Shown: piece after piece, positions 1 through 8,400 of the stretch
Position numbering within the stretch: the stretch's first letter is position 1
How the letters are laid out: each line of letters begins with the position of its first letter
Assembly (NCBI GenBank): GCA_025352145.1
Contig: JANXTY010000006.1
Coordinates: 62,001 to 126,000, forward strand
Direction of reading: 5' to 3'
Origin: Oxalobacteraceae bacterium
GTDB lineage: Bacteria; Pseudomonadota; Gammaproteobacteria; Burkholderiales; Burkholderiaceae_D
DNA: 64,000 nt
Notes under the pieces: model-generated
What the model was told of the DNA's origin: nothing
The model's input: only the letters and a program-made list of their open reading frames with translations
The model's database searches: none
Position numbers and translations under genes: made by a program

Positions 1-401
1 GCATCGCCTCATTGATCGGTGCAATTACTTATCCGGCCGAAGCTGCAGTGCTTTCTGGAACTGGCACGATCCGTGAGAAGACCAACGCAGGTTGGCAGGG
101 GCAGGGCTATGTGAACTTCCCCACCACCGGCGGTACGCTTACGCTAAATAACGTCATCGGGGGTACAGGAGGGGCCAAAACCTTGCGCATTCGATATGCT
201 CTCGGCGCAGCGGTTGCCCGTACAGGTCAGTTGGTCATTAATGGTACCGCGACTAACATCACATTCACCCCTTCAGGTACGTGGACAACCTGGGTCACGC
301 AGGATGTGGCAGTAACCCTCAAGAGCGGTACCGCGAATACGATTGAGCTCAAATCAACTGGCGGGGATCTCGCGAACATCGATGACTTAACGGTTCTCTA
401 A
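1..401 (+). CDS. C-terminal part of a secreted protein with a CBM6/CBM35-like carbohydrate-binding module (5' end outside window)
   Basis: The reading frame (first full codon at base 3) is open at the left edge and stops at 401, so only about 132 C-terminal residues are visible. They form a Gly/Thr-rich beta-sandwich module with the features of CBM6/CBM35: GYVNFP, a central LRIRYALG strand, RTGQLVING, a TWTTWV segment and a closing DLANIDDLTV strand that supplies the usual Asp-rich calcium/sugar edge. Such modules end many secreted pectate, alginate or rhamnogalacturonan lyases and glycoside hydrolases. The catalytic part is not in the window, so the enzyme class is unknown. The pectin-active PL4 and GH28 genes further along make a plant-polysaccharide role plausible. 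The family assignment is from motif recall and is fairly sure; the function of the whole protein is inference. Confidence 0.7.
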   Translation, partial: IASLIGAITYPAEAAVLSGTGTIREKTNAGWQGQGYVNFPTTGGTLTLNNVIGGTGGAKTLRIRYALGAAVARTGQLVINGTATNITFTPSGTWTTWVTQDVAVTLKSGTANTIELKSTGGDLANIDDLTVL

Positions 402-545
402 TCTCCTCTTTGCATAAGTGACGTGAGCCCTTGTTTGTTTCTTGGTGTGCAAGAAAATTTTCTTCGTTTTTTCTTCGATTAGTTTCAGGGTCAGCAAGGC
501 GAGCATCACCGATACAAAATCGGAGTTGCCGAGGTCTTATTTAAT

Positions 546-587
546 GCGAAATAAAAAAGGGGCCATCATGCGCCTTTTTTATTTCGC
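546..587. terminator. Strong bidirectional intrinsic terminator
   Basis: A 15-bp perfect stem starts GCGAAATAAAAAAGG and closes with its exact complement, with a 12-nt loop. A/T runs on both flanks let it work in both directions. It lies between the CBM-containing gene (plus strand) and the TMEM175-like gene (minus strand), which converge here, so it can serve both. Confidence 0.85.
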
Positions 588-617
588 TCCTTTGCGCCGA
601 TATCTTGCCGTTGGAGC

Positions 618-1235
618 TTAGCTTTTGGGTAGTGACTCAATGCGTCGATCGGGTAAGAACCACATGGCGGCTACGGCCACATACAGACCCATCGAAATGA
701 GCTGATTGACGAAGGCCAAGGGAATTGCCAGGGCATACGCCACCAGCGATATATTGCTTTTCAAGTCTTTCCCCATAATTTTTGCCAGTGCCGAGTTTTT
801 GCCGTGGTGTTTCACCAAGGTATATACAAGAAGAGAGTAGGCGATGCCTGTCATGAGAAGGAGAACGCCATAGAGCGCAACAGGTATCGCGTGAAAGTGG
901 TTCTCGCCCATCCAGCCGGTCGCAAAAGGAACGAGGGACAACCAAAACAACAGGTGCATATTGGCCCACAATGCAGGTCCGTTGACATGGTCAACTGCGT
1001 GCATGAGATGGTGGTGATTGATCCAGTAAATGCCAACGAAAATGAAACTGAGCAAGTAACTGATGAACACCGAAATCAATGGCTGCAGAGACGCAAAATT
1101 ATCGCCGTGTGGAACCTTCATGACTAAGACCATGACCGTGATGATGATGGCAATCACGCCATCGCTGAAAGCTTCCAGTCGGGTTTTTCCCAATTTAAAC
1201 CTCCTCATGATCAGATGGCGAAAGAGACTTTCCAT
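618..1235 (-). CDS. TMEM175/DUF1211-family potassium channel-like membrane protein
   Basis: The 205-residue membrane protein carries the family hallmark FSDGVIAIIITVMVL in its first helix (about residues 23-37), the FSD-xxx-AI-xxT pore motif of bacterial TMEM175 channels. About six hydrophobic helices follow, including one with conserved His (INHHHLMH). Bacterial members are usually about 200 residues and are potassium-selective leak channels, so a role in K+ permeation at the inner membrane is expected. The start at 1235 is preferred over the internal Met at 1208 because AAGGAT sits about ten bases upstream. It follows the CDF transporter gene by 6 nt, so the two probably share a transcript. 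The substrate is inferred from family only. Confidence 0.8.
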   Translation of the reverse strand: MESLFRHLIMRRFKLGKTRLEAFSDGVIAIIITVMVLVMKVPHGDNFASLQPLISVFISYLLSFIFVGIYWINHHHLMHAVDHVNGPALWANMHLLFWLSLVPFATGWMGENHFHAIPVALYGVLLLMTGIAYSLLVYTLVKHHGKNSALAKIMGKDLKSNISLVAYALAIPLAFVNQLISMGLYVAVAAMWFLPDRRIESLPKS

Positions 1236-1241
1236 CCAAAT

Positions 1242-2162
1242 TTAATCCTTACTATCCAATACATCCGGCTCAAAGAAGCACCACTTGGCTTGCGGCCATT
1301 GTTTTTGCAAACTTTCTTCGACTACGTTAATTGCATCGATCAATGCGCGGTCTGAAGGCTGCGGAGCCATTTTTGCCTGGACCGCAACCATCAGTTGCTC
1401 GCCCCACTGCAATGTAATTAGGTGAATGACCTGTTCCACTTCGGGGCGTGCTTCGATGTGGGCTTTGATGGCAGCATGGGTTTCTGGGTCAGCTGATTCG
1501 CCGGTGATCATGGCTTTGACTTCGCGCATTACAAAAAATGCGACTAGCATCAGCAATATGCCGACGGCAATCGAGCCGCAGGCATCCCACAAAGGGTTGC
1601 CGGTGACGGCGGTGAGCACGACGGCGATGAAGGCAATGCCGAGGCCCATCAGGGCGGCGATATCTTCGCCTGCGACGACCATGAGTTCTGACTGGCGGGT
1701 TTCACGAAACCAGCGGACAAAAGATTTTCCGTGTGAGATTTTGCGAATTTCTACCATTGCACCGTAAAGCGAAAACGCTTCCAATACGACCGAGACACCC
1801 AGAACGAGTAACGCGACGGTGGCATTTTTTAAAGGCTCAGGATGGTGCAGGTGTTCGATGCCCTCCACCAAAGCAAATACGCCGCCCAGAAGAAACAACA
1901 GCAAGGCCACCATCATGGCCCAAAAATAAACTACCCGGCCATAGCCCATCGGATGGGCATCATCCGCCGGTTTTTTGGATTGCCTTAATCCGATCAGTAG
2001 AAAAATCTGGTTGGCACAGTCAGCTGAGGAGTGAATCGCTTCAGCCAGCATAGCCCCGGATCCGGTGAATATGGCGGCGCCAAATTTAGCCAGGGCAATC
2101 GCGCCATTCGCACCCAGTGCGTAAAAAATGGCTTTGAGAGAACTTTCTGAAGAAGAGGACAT
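1242..2162 (-). CDS. Cation diffusion facilitator family transporter
   Basis: The 306-residue protein has the CDF layout: six helices followed by a cytosolic C-terminal domain of about 90 residues (GESADPETHAAIKAHIEARPEVE onward). The metal site in helix 2 reads HSSAD. Helix 5 carries the acidic pair AGEDIAAL instead of the usual HxxxD, as in the SLC30A9-like branch, which makes metal specificity uncertain (Zn, Mn or other divalent cations). The family exports divalent metal from the cytosol in exchange for protons. The TMEM175-like gene follows 6 nt downstream in the same direction. Membership in the family is sure; the metal is not. Confidence 0.85.
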   Translation of the reverse strand: MSSSSESSLKAIFYALGANGAIALAKFGAAIFTGSGAMLAEAIHSSADCANQIFLLIGLRQSKKPADDAHPMGYGRVVYFWAMMVALLLFLLGGVFALVEGIEHLHHPEPLKNATVALLVLGVSVVLEAFSLYGAMVEIRKISHGKSFVRWFRETRQSELMVVAGEDIAALMGLGIAFIAVVLTAVTGNPLWDACGSIAVGILLMLVAFFVMREVKAMITGESADPETHAAIKAHIEARPEVEQVIHLITLQWGEQLMVAVQAKMAPQPSDRALIDAINVVEESLQKQWPQAKWCFFEPDVLDSKD

Positions 2163-2502
2163 AGGTGTGCGGTAGGGAAATAATCTATTACCTTAACGGC
2201 TCCCTCCGCGTTATGCAAGTTTGGCATGATGCAGTTTTATGTTTACCGGCCCCCTGCACCCCCTGATCGTCAAAAAAATAAAAGCCGAACAATGAATAGT
2301 GATGATTTACCTGATCCAGCAGTTCCATTACAATCGGCCCACTCCTTGAGTCTGGCCGCTATTCATGGGGATGCGTTGCGCATCGTTATGATCCCTTTCA
2401 GGATAAATGCGGGAAGATCAGGGACAAGCTCACTCTGGAAAATGCCGGAGCGCATGGATCGCCCACAATAAACGGAGATAAACGGAGTACCAAGGGTTAT
2501 TT
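2163..2502. other. 340-bp intergenic region between divergent operons
   Basis: It separates the CDF/TMEM175 pair (minus) from the binding-protein cluster (plus), so it must hold both promoters. A short open frame at 2226-2471 has no recognisable ribosome-binding site, no family resemblance and unlikely composition, so it is not called. No terminator or repeat is evident. Confidence 0.4.
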
Positions 2503-3315
2503 ATGCCGAGATATCCAGACATTGTCGCGCTCATGATCGGTGTGCTGCTTGCCGGTTTGGTCAGCGCCGCCCCTAGCGAAGTATCGAAGTCGGTGCACAT
2601 ACGCGGCTCAACCACGCTGTTGCCGATTATCCAGCGCTTAGGCGAGGCATATATGCGTGAGCGGCCAGAGGCCTGCATTGTCGTTAGCGGTGGTGGAACG
2701 GCCCGTGGTTACAAGGCGATATTGGAGGGTACTGCCGACATTGCGATGGCAAGCGGCGCGGTGCCTGAAGATCTTGTCAGCGACATTGAGCGCAAAGGGA
2801 TCAAACTACACAGCACCATCGTCAGCTATGACGTTATCGTGCCTTTGGTGAACGCCGCTAATCCTATTGGCAATCTGAGTCTGAAGCAGCTAAAGAATAT
2901 TTTTACCGGACGCATTACCAACTGGAAGGATGTGGGTGGAAAAAATGCGCCGATAGAAGTGTATGTCGGCCCACCGACAGGGGGGATTTCAGATACCTGG
3001 AAAAGGCTGATTCTTGGCGAAGACGATACCTACACGCCCTCGAGAATGGTGCTCAACACTAACGACAGGATGGCTCGGGTAGCGAAGCATCCGCTGGCCA
3101 TTTCCTATCTGACTAAGACGCCTTTACGTCTTCCGCATTTAAAACTGTTATCGGTCGATGGCATTGTCGCAGACGCCGCTAATACGAACTACCCCTTGCG
3201 TGTGCCATTGATGCTGGTGACGGCGGAGACCCCTTCGGCAACAGCGAAAGATTTTACGCAAATGGTTTTTAGTCAAAGTAAAACGCTGCAACTTGACGGA
3301 GGCGAACATGAATAG
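2503..3315 (+). CDS. PstS-like periplasmic substrate-binding protein
   Basis: This 270-residue protein begins with a signal peptide (helix at residues 8-22, ending VSAA) and continues as a PBP_like_2 / phosphate-binding-type domain: GSTTLLPIIQRLGEAY, SGGGTARGYKAILEGTADIAMAS and FTGRITNWKDVGG are the typical strings. It is the first gene of a six-gene plus-strand cluster and overlaps the next gene by 8 nt. No pstCAB permease or ATPase genes are nearby, so it is unlikely to serve a normal Pst importer here. The ligand pocket string GPPTGGISDTW departs from the canonical RxxGSxT of PstS, so the ligand may not be phosphate. The fold is sure; the ligand is unknown. Confidence 0.75.
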   Translation: MPRYPDIVALMIGVLLAGLVSAAPSEVSKSVHIRGSTTLLPIIQRLGEAYMRERPEACIVVSGGGTARGYKAILEGTADIAMASGAVPEDLVSDIERKGIKLHSTIVSYDVIVPLVNAANPIGNLSLKQLKNIFTGRITNWKDVGGKNAPIEVYVGPPTGGISDTWKRLILGEDDTYTPSRMVLNTNDRMARVAKHPLAISYLTKTPLRLPHLKLLSVDGIVADAANTNYPLRVPLMLVTAETPSATAKDFTQMVFSQSKTLQLDGGEHE

Positions 3316-4153
3316 ACGAAAGGTGTTGATAGGGTTGGGTGCAGCCGTTACAGCCATCGTCGGGGGTGCGGCCACGAAGGTGGAGGCCTTCTCATGGCAT
3401 CTTGCCGCCAAGGAGGGTCGCAAGTCTCTATTAATAGGCGGTGCGGGTGCCATGCTGCCCTTGAATAAAGCACTGGCAACCGAATTCATGCAGCGTAATT
3501 CGCATGTCGATGTGGTGATTGAAAAAGGCGGTTCTTTGCAAGGTTTTATCGCGGCCAAGCGCGGCGCGGTTGATTTGGCAGCGATGACGCGTGATTTGTC
3601 CGATGCCGAGGACGATGTGAGCGCCCATCATTTTTTGATTGCCAGAGGCAGCATCGGCATCATCGTTAATAAGGAATCGAGCATTAAAGGACTTTCTCAA
3701 AGCCAGATACGTGGTTTGCTGGGGGGCGAGATTACTAACTGGAAGTTAGTTGGCGGCATCGATGCGCCGGTCAATGTGATTTCCAGAACGCGGGGGTCTA
3801 GCACGCGCCAATTCGTCGAAGAAGTATTATTGGATGGCGGCGATTTTGTCAGTAGCGCACAAGAATTGGAGACAACCAAATTGCTTGCGGAAAGCGTCGC
3901 GGCTGATCCTTACGCGATTGGGTACATTGCATCGAAAGATAACGAAGGCATTACCGATGTCGCCTATGTGGCCGTGGATGGTGTGACTGCTTCGCGCGCG
4001 ACCTTGTTATCTGGGCGTTATCCGTATACTCATTCCTTCTATCTTCTGGTGTATGGCGAGAAGAAGGGATTGCGTTTTGATTTTGTAGTTTTTGCGCGCA
4101 GTCCTGACGGACAAAAAATTGTGCAACAAAAAGGTCTTGAGCCAGTTTGTTAG
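3308..4153 (+). CDS. Second PstS-like periplasmic substrate-binding protein, Tat-type signal
   Basis: The ATG at 3308 was chosen because GGAGG lies just upstream, inside the end of the preceding gene (8-nt overlap, implying translational coupling). The 281-residue product starts MNRRKVLIG followed by a hydrophobic stretch, compatible with a Tat or Sec signal. It then shows the phosphate-binding-protein pattern: GGAGAMLPLNKALA, GGSLQGFIAAKRGAVDLAAM, LLGGEITNWKLVGG and SRTRGSSTRQF. The last matches the RxxGSxTR ligand loop of PstS. It is a divergent relative of the preceding protein rather than a recent duplicate. As with its neighbour, no cognate ABC permease is present, and ligand binding for sensing or for delivery to the SLC13 permease downstream is an inference. 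Confidence 0.78.
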   Translation: MNRRKVLIGLGAAVTAIVGGAATKVEAFSWHLAAKEGRKSLLIGGAGAMLPLNKALATEFMQRNSHVDVVIEKGGSLQGFIAAKRGAVDLAAMTRDLSDAEDDVSAHHFLIARGSIGIIVNKESSIKGLSQSQIRGLLGGEITNWKLVGGIDAPVNVISRTRGSSTRQFVEEVLLDGGDFVSSAQELETTKLLAESVAADPYAIGYIASKDNEGITDVAYVAVDGVTASRATLLSGRYPYTHSFYLLVYGEKKGLRFDFVVFARSPDGQKIVQQKGLEPVC

Positions 4154-4230
4154 GGTAATTTTTGTATGCCGTTCTCCCACGATCGGGAGCAGCCTCGCCA
4201 GTGGGATAGTCATGAAAAAGAAGGAAAAAA

Positions 4231-5580
4231 ATGGCCAATGAAGCGGACAAGATTCTCAGTGCCTTTTTAAAACGGTTGCAAAAAAACGCTCACATCCGTA
4301 AAGCATTGGCACTTGTTTTGCTGGTCACCCTGCTTGGTGTAGCGGCCTATTTCATATACGAAATCCTGCCCAGAAATTACGCTTTGAAAATTACCGGTGG
4401 CGATATTCTCAGTAATCGTCATTTTCTAGCCAAGAGTTTGCAGGAGGAAGTAGCCAGTAACGGCGTGTCGCTGGAGATAAAACCCACCGCCGGTTCTCAA
4501 GAAGCGTTGCAACAAGTCGATGACGGCAAGCTCGACTTCGCGTTTATTCAAGGTGGCCTCGACCTGCCTTATCCCAATGTCGTTCATGTTGCCACCGTAG
4601 CGCCGGAGTTACTGCATTTTTTGGTCAGGCCGACCATCATGGATATTTCAGATTTGCGCGGCAAGCGGGTTAACCTCAACAGCAAAAAAGGCGGCACCCG
4701 CGTCATCGCCAAGCAAGTATTGGAATTTTCTGGTTTGCGGGATGGTATCGATTATGTCGAATCGAATATTTCCACCGAAGAATTACTAACCATGCGTCCC
4801 GACCGCTTGCCGGAAGCCATCGTGATCACTTCTTTTGCACCGTCCGATGTGGTCGATTATATTGTGAAGCACCACGGTTACAAGTTGCTCGAAATCCCGT
4901 TTCCTTCCTCGCTGGCTTTGCGTCTTGGCTGGGTCGCGGACAGCAAAATCCTCGCCTTCATGTACAACGTACAACCCGCAGTTCCGCGCACGGACATCAA
5001 GACGATCGGTGTTAACTTGCGTCTAGTCGCCAATAAAAATGTAGATCCGCGTGCCATGTTTAAAGTATTGGAAAGTTTGTTCAGCCCCGATCTGGAAGTG
5101 CGCCTGAAAATAAAAATGGATGAGAAGCAAATTCTTACTTCTGCCGGCTATCCGCCTTCCGAAGGGACCAAGATGTTTATGGATAGAAAAAATCCCTTAT
5201 TTTCGAATGCAACTTTAGACAAAATAAAAGCGTTATTTGGCCTGTTGTTATCGGTGGGTTCAACTTTGTTGGTGATCTTCAAATGGTTCAGAGGCGATGC
5301 GCTTGAACCGGAAAAACCGGCAACCGACGATCAATTATTTATAGACTATATCGCACAGGTATTGGCGGTGGAAAATGCGTATAGCGAACGTGCTGTTCAA
5401 GGACAGTTAAATGCGCAAGAGGCGCATGATTTTGATGTGAAATTATCTGCGATAAAAACCCACGCATTAGGTCGGTTGGGAAAGGCTAATTTCGATAACA
5501 GCCAGTTGCCACAGTGCCTGATGCTGGCCATCACCGATACCCGTGCAAAAATGGATAAGATGCGCGCATCGCAGGTTTAG
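4231..5580 (+). CDS. TAXI-family solute-binding protein anchored by two membrane helices, with a cytosolic tail
   Basis: The 449-residue protein has a transmembrane helix at about 24-46 and a second at about 334-353. Between them lies a periplasmic domain of the TAXI/NMT1-like TRAP binding-protein fold (LKITGGDILSNRHFLAKSL, TAGSQEALQQVDDGKLDFAFIQGG, DLRGKRVNLNSKKGGTRVIAKQVL). About 95 cytosolic residues of charged, helical character follow. Ordinary TAXI proteins are free periplasmic proteins of about 320 residues with a cleaved signal; this receptor-like topology is different. No TRAP permease (4TM-12TM) gene is adjacent. The gene sits between the PstS-like pair and a lipoprotein gene on the same strand. 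A sensory or transporter-coupling role is inference. Confidence 0.75.
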   Translation: MANEADKILSAFLKRLQKNAHIRKALALVLLVTLLGVAAYFIYEILPRNYALKITGGDILSNRHFLAKSLQEEVASNGVSLEIKPTAGSQEALQQVDDGKLDFAFIQGGLDLPYPNVVHVATVAPELLHFLVRPTIMDISDLRGKRVNLNSKKGGTRVIAKQVLEFSGLRDGIDYVESNISTEELLTMRPDRLPEAIVITSFAPSDVVDYIVKHHGYKLLEIPFPSSLALRLGWVADSKILAFMYNVQPAVPRTDIKTIGVNLRLVANKNVDPRAMFKVLESLFSPDLEVRLKIKMDEKQILTSAGYPPSEGTKMFMDRKNPLFSNATLDKIKALFGLLLSVGSTLLVIFKWFRGDALEPEKPATDDQLFIDYIAQVLAVENAYSERAVQGQLNAQEAHDFDVKLSAIKTHALGRLGKANFDNSQLPQCLMLAITDTRAKMDKMRASQV

Positions 5581-5780
5581 GAAAATAGGGAGCTTGAGGG
5601 TTAATGCGATGTAAATTGGAGGGGATACCACAGTAATTTCCCCACGCTTCTTTAATGCCAACCTATCCCAACAAATTTTTCATCCAATAGAAGCTGTCTA
5701 AAACAAATAAAGCCACCCCATTCCAACGAACGCAGGATTACTAAAGAACTAATGCGTCAGATCAACCTACAAGGATGTCG

Positions 5781-6551
5781 ATGATGAATAAATTTCTCCT
5801 GAAAATAGCCGCCCTGACGCCTCCTCTTTTTGTGGCGTTAGGATTGTCTGGTTGCGTTTCTGTATCGAACAATGCACCGCCGAGAAATGATTATGACGCG
5901 GCCATCGTGGACGCAGCGGTCGTCAGCCCTGAAAAAATTATGTCCTTGCGACCAATTCCGTCGACGCCATCGGTGAGTGTGATTTCATGGGTTAGCGAGA
6001 GCCGCGTGCCATGCAGGGCGAATGAATCGTCCTGCATTTATACCACCGGCAGTGATCGGATGTGGGTTACGTTGGCAGGGGAAGTGCAGAGTTTGTGCCG
6101 TTCCTGGAATCTGAACGGCGATGCGCTGCGCCAAAGGTTGGAGCAATTGCTCGGCTTGCCGGCTAATTCGCCGCCGCAGTATCGCAAAGTTAAATTTGTC
6201 GTCATGGAATTAGCGCGCGACCGTTTGGAGCGTGCCTGCCTTGGCGTCAATGATGCTGATGCGGCGCATCCGGTCTGTATGCTCGATACACAAGCAAGCA
6301 CGTCGCCTGAATTGCGCAATTATGTGCAGCAGCAAATGGCGGGTGCGTATATTCTGCGCAATCCCAAAGGGCCAGGTTATCCCTTTACGCGCCTCGGCTA
6401 TACCTATGATTGGAATCCTTTGAGTAAAGCGGCCAATCATTACGGTGCGTCCGAGTTCTTGCTGTTGCCCAATACCCCGGTCAATGTCACAGCGCAATAT
6501 TCAACCGATGCCTATTGCAAAGTGGGGATTGACATCGATTTTCTGAAATAA
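5781..6551 (+). CDS. Predicted lipoprotein of unknown function
   Basis: The product (about 256 residues) has a lipoprotein signal ending L-S-G-C-V near residue 25. The rest contains several Cys (VPCRANESSCIY, CRSW, CLGVNDADAAHPVC, YCKVG) that could form disulfides in the periplasm. I do not recognise a family. The ATG at 5781 is preferred to 5775 because AAGGA at 5771 would be too close to the latter. It ends 7 nt before the SLC13-fusion gene, so the two are almost certainly co-transcribed and may work together. Confidence 0.6.
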   Translation: MMNKFLLKIAALTPPLFVALGLSGCVSVSNNAPPRNDYDAAIVDAAVVSPEKIMSLRPIPSTPSVSVISWVSESRVPCRANESSCIYTTGSDRMWVTLAGEVQSLCRSWNLNGDALRQRLEQLLGLPANSPPQYRKVKFVVMELARDRLERACLGVNDADAAHPVCMLDTQASTSPELRNYVQQQMAGAYILRNPKGPGYPFTRLGYTYDWNPLSKAANHYGASEFLLLPNTPVNVTAQYSTDAYCKVGIDIDFLK

Positions 6552-6558
6552 AACCGCC

Positions 6559-8400
6559 ATGCACAATATCGATAGCGCCATCGCTCACTTGATGGCAGAC
6601 GAAGTGATCGCCAGCAGCAATAATCAAAGTCTGGCGCGTCTGCTACCGCAGGTCACCGGAAAACGTTTTTCTGCAGGGGAGGTCATCTATCGCGCGAATG
6701 CTTCTGCCGATTATTTTTACTTGCTTATCAGTGGCGTGGTGAAACTGATTTCACCGCAAGGCCGGCAATCCTCTTTAGTCGGTAGTCGTTTTGGGGAGGA
6801 GGCAGCATCGGATGCAAAGCATTATTTAACCGATGCTATTGCGGCTATCGAGACGACCGTATTGTGCATTCCACGCGCTGCTATGAGAACCCTGGTGGAG
6901 ACAAATCCTTCTTTAAAAACGGACCTTCTGTTCTCGCTTACAAGCCATCTCGCTGGCGAGAAATTGGTACGTCAGCTAGCGCTGCCTGTACCTGCAAAGG
7001 CGGCTTATAGCCGTCACGCGGTGTTCGGCTGGTTTTTGACGCTGGCGCTGCCTTTGCTGCTTCTTAAGTTGGGCGATGGATTTGGTGTTGCGCGTAGCGG
7101 GGTCCTATTTTTAGCAATTTTTTCGGCTACGGTGACGATGTGGGTGTTCAGCCTGGTGGACGATTACATTCCCGGTTTGTTCGCCTTGCTGGCGACATTG
7201 GTGACAGGGCTGGTTCCGGCGCCCGTGATCCTTTCTGGTTTTGCCTCAGATGGTTTTTTGATGGCGCTTAGCACGCTTGCATTGGGTACCGTGGTGGTGA
7301 CTTCCGGGCTGGGTTACCGTTTTATGCTGGTGCTGTTGCAACATCTCCCCAACAGCCAGTTCTGGCACAACGTCGGCCTGTTTATCACTGGCTTGGTGCT
7401 TACGCCTATCATCCCCACGGCGAATGGCCGCATTGCATTGGTGTCGCCTTTTTATGCCGATATGGTGGAGAGCCTGCAATTGAAAATGAAAGGGTTGGCG
7501 GCAACGCGCCTGGCTGTTACCTGCTTCGGTGGCGTCAGTCTTTTTTCTGCCATTTTCATTACGAGCAAATCAGTTAATTTCGCTGTCTTTGGTTTATTGT
7601 CACCGCAAGGACAGGACCATTTCCAATGGATGACCTGGTTTTTGTCTGCCATTGTGGCTGGTGGTGTTTTGCTCGCGTTCAACGGCTTGGCGGCAGCGTT
7701 CTGGTTTCGGAATGTGGAGCAACCGCAATTGCCGAAAGAAAGGGTCGCAGAGCAACTCAAATTGCTCGGAAATCTCAAAAATCGCGAGTGGGCCGGGATC
7801 ATCGGCGTGGTATTCATGGTCGTCGGCATTGTCACCAGTTCGGTTCACAAAATGCAACCGCCCTGGCTTGGGTTCACCATGCTGTTCGGCCTGCTGTTGT
7901 GCGGTACGCTCAATAAAAAAGAGTTGAAGGAGAAAGTCGATTGGACATTTCTGCTATACCTGAGCGGCATTACCGGCATTGTCGCGGCTTTCAATTATCT
8001 TGGCCTGGACCGCGATCTGGGTGCAGCTTTGCCCGGCTTAGGTAGTTATATGCGCAGCAATTTCAGCCTATTTGTCTTGCTGTTGTTTGCAATCATTAAT
8101 GCGATCCGGCTGGTTGTGCCGAATAACGCGACCACGGTGATTCTTGCGACGATTTTAATGCCATTAGCGGAAGTGAATGGCGTAAATGGCTGGGTCGTCG
8201 GATTTATTATTTTGGTTTTTTCGGAGGTATGGTTTTTCCCCTACCAATGTTCCTACTATTTGCAACTGCAGGAATTGAATCAAGATAATGCGTTGTACAA
8301 CGAAAAATCATTTTTGCGTTTCAACGCCGTGATGAACCTGGGTCGGCTGGTGGCCGTCTATGCCTCGATTCCCTATTGGAAAATGTTAGGGATTCTATGA
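6559..8400 (+). CDS. SLC13/DASS-type anion permease with N-terminal cyclic-nucleotide-binding-like domain
   Basis: This 613-residue fusion begins with a cNMP-binding-like beta-roll (about 30-125; GEVIYRANASADYFYLLISG, then FGEEAASDAKHYLTDAI and a C-helix region). About 460 residues with at least 11 hydrophobic helices follow, including the divalent-anion:sodium-symporter-type segments TPIIPTANGRIALVSP and RLVVPNNATTVILATILMP (the paired PTANG / PNNAT signatures). DASS carriers import sulfate, dicarboxylates or related anions with Na+. The phosphate-binding cassette of the N-terminal domain lacks the Arg normally seen after FGE, so classical cAMP binding is doubtful. The stop codon overlaps the next ATG (ATGA). 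It is the only membrane carrier in the cluster, so the surrounding binding proteins may act with it (inference). Confidence 0.78.
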   Translation: MHNIDSAIAHLMADEVIASSNNQSLARLLPQVTGKRFSAGEVIYRANASADYFYLLISGVVKLISPQGRQSSLVGSRFGEEAASDAKHYLTDAIAAIETTVLCIPRAAMRTLVETNPSLKTDLLFSLTSHLAGEKLVRQLALPVPAKAAYSRHAVFGWFLTLALPLLLLKLGDGFGVARSGVLFLAIFSATVTMWVFSLVDDYIPGLFALLATLVTGLVPAPVILSGFASDGFLMALSTLALGTVVVTSGLGYRFMLVLLQHLPNSQFWHNVGLFITGLVLTPIIPTANGRIALVSPFYADMVESLQLKMKGLAATRLAVTCFGGVSLFSAIFITSKSVNFAVFGLLSPQGQDHFQWMTWFLSAIVAGGVLLAFNGLAAAFWFRNVEQPQLPKERVAEQLKLLGNLKNREWAGIIGVVFMVVGIVTSSVHKMQPPWLGFTMLFGLLLCGTLNKKELKEKVDWTFLLYLSGITGIVAAFNYLGLDRDLGAALPGLGSYMRSNFSLFVLLLFAIINAIRLVVPNNATTVILATILMPLAEVNGVNGWVVGFIILVFSEVWFFPYQCSYYLQLQELNQDNALYNEKSFLRFNAVMNLGRLVAVYASIPYWKMLGIL

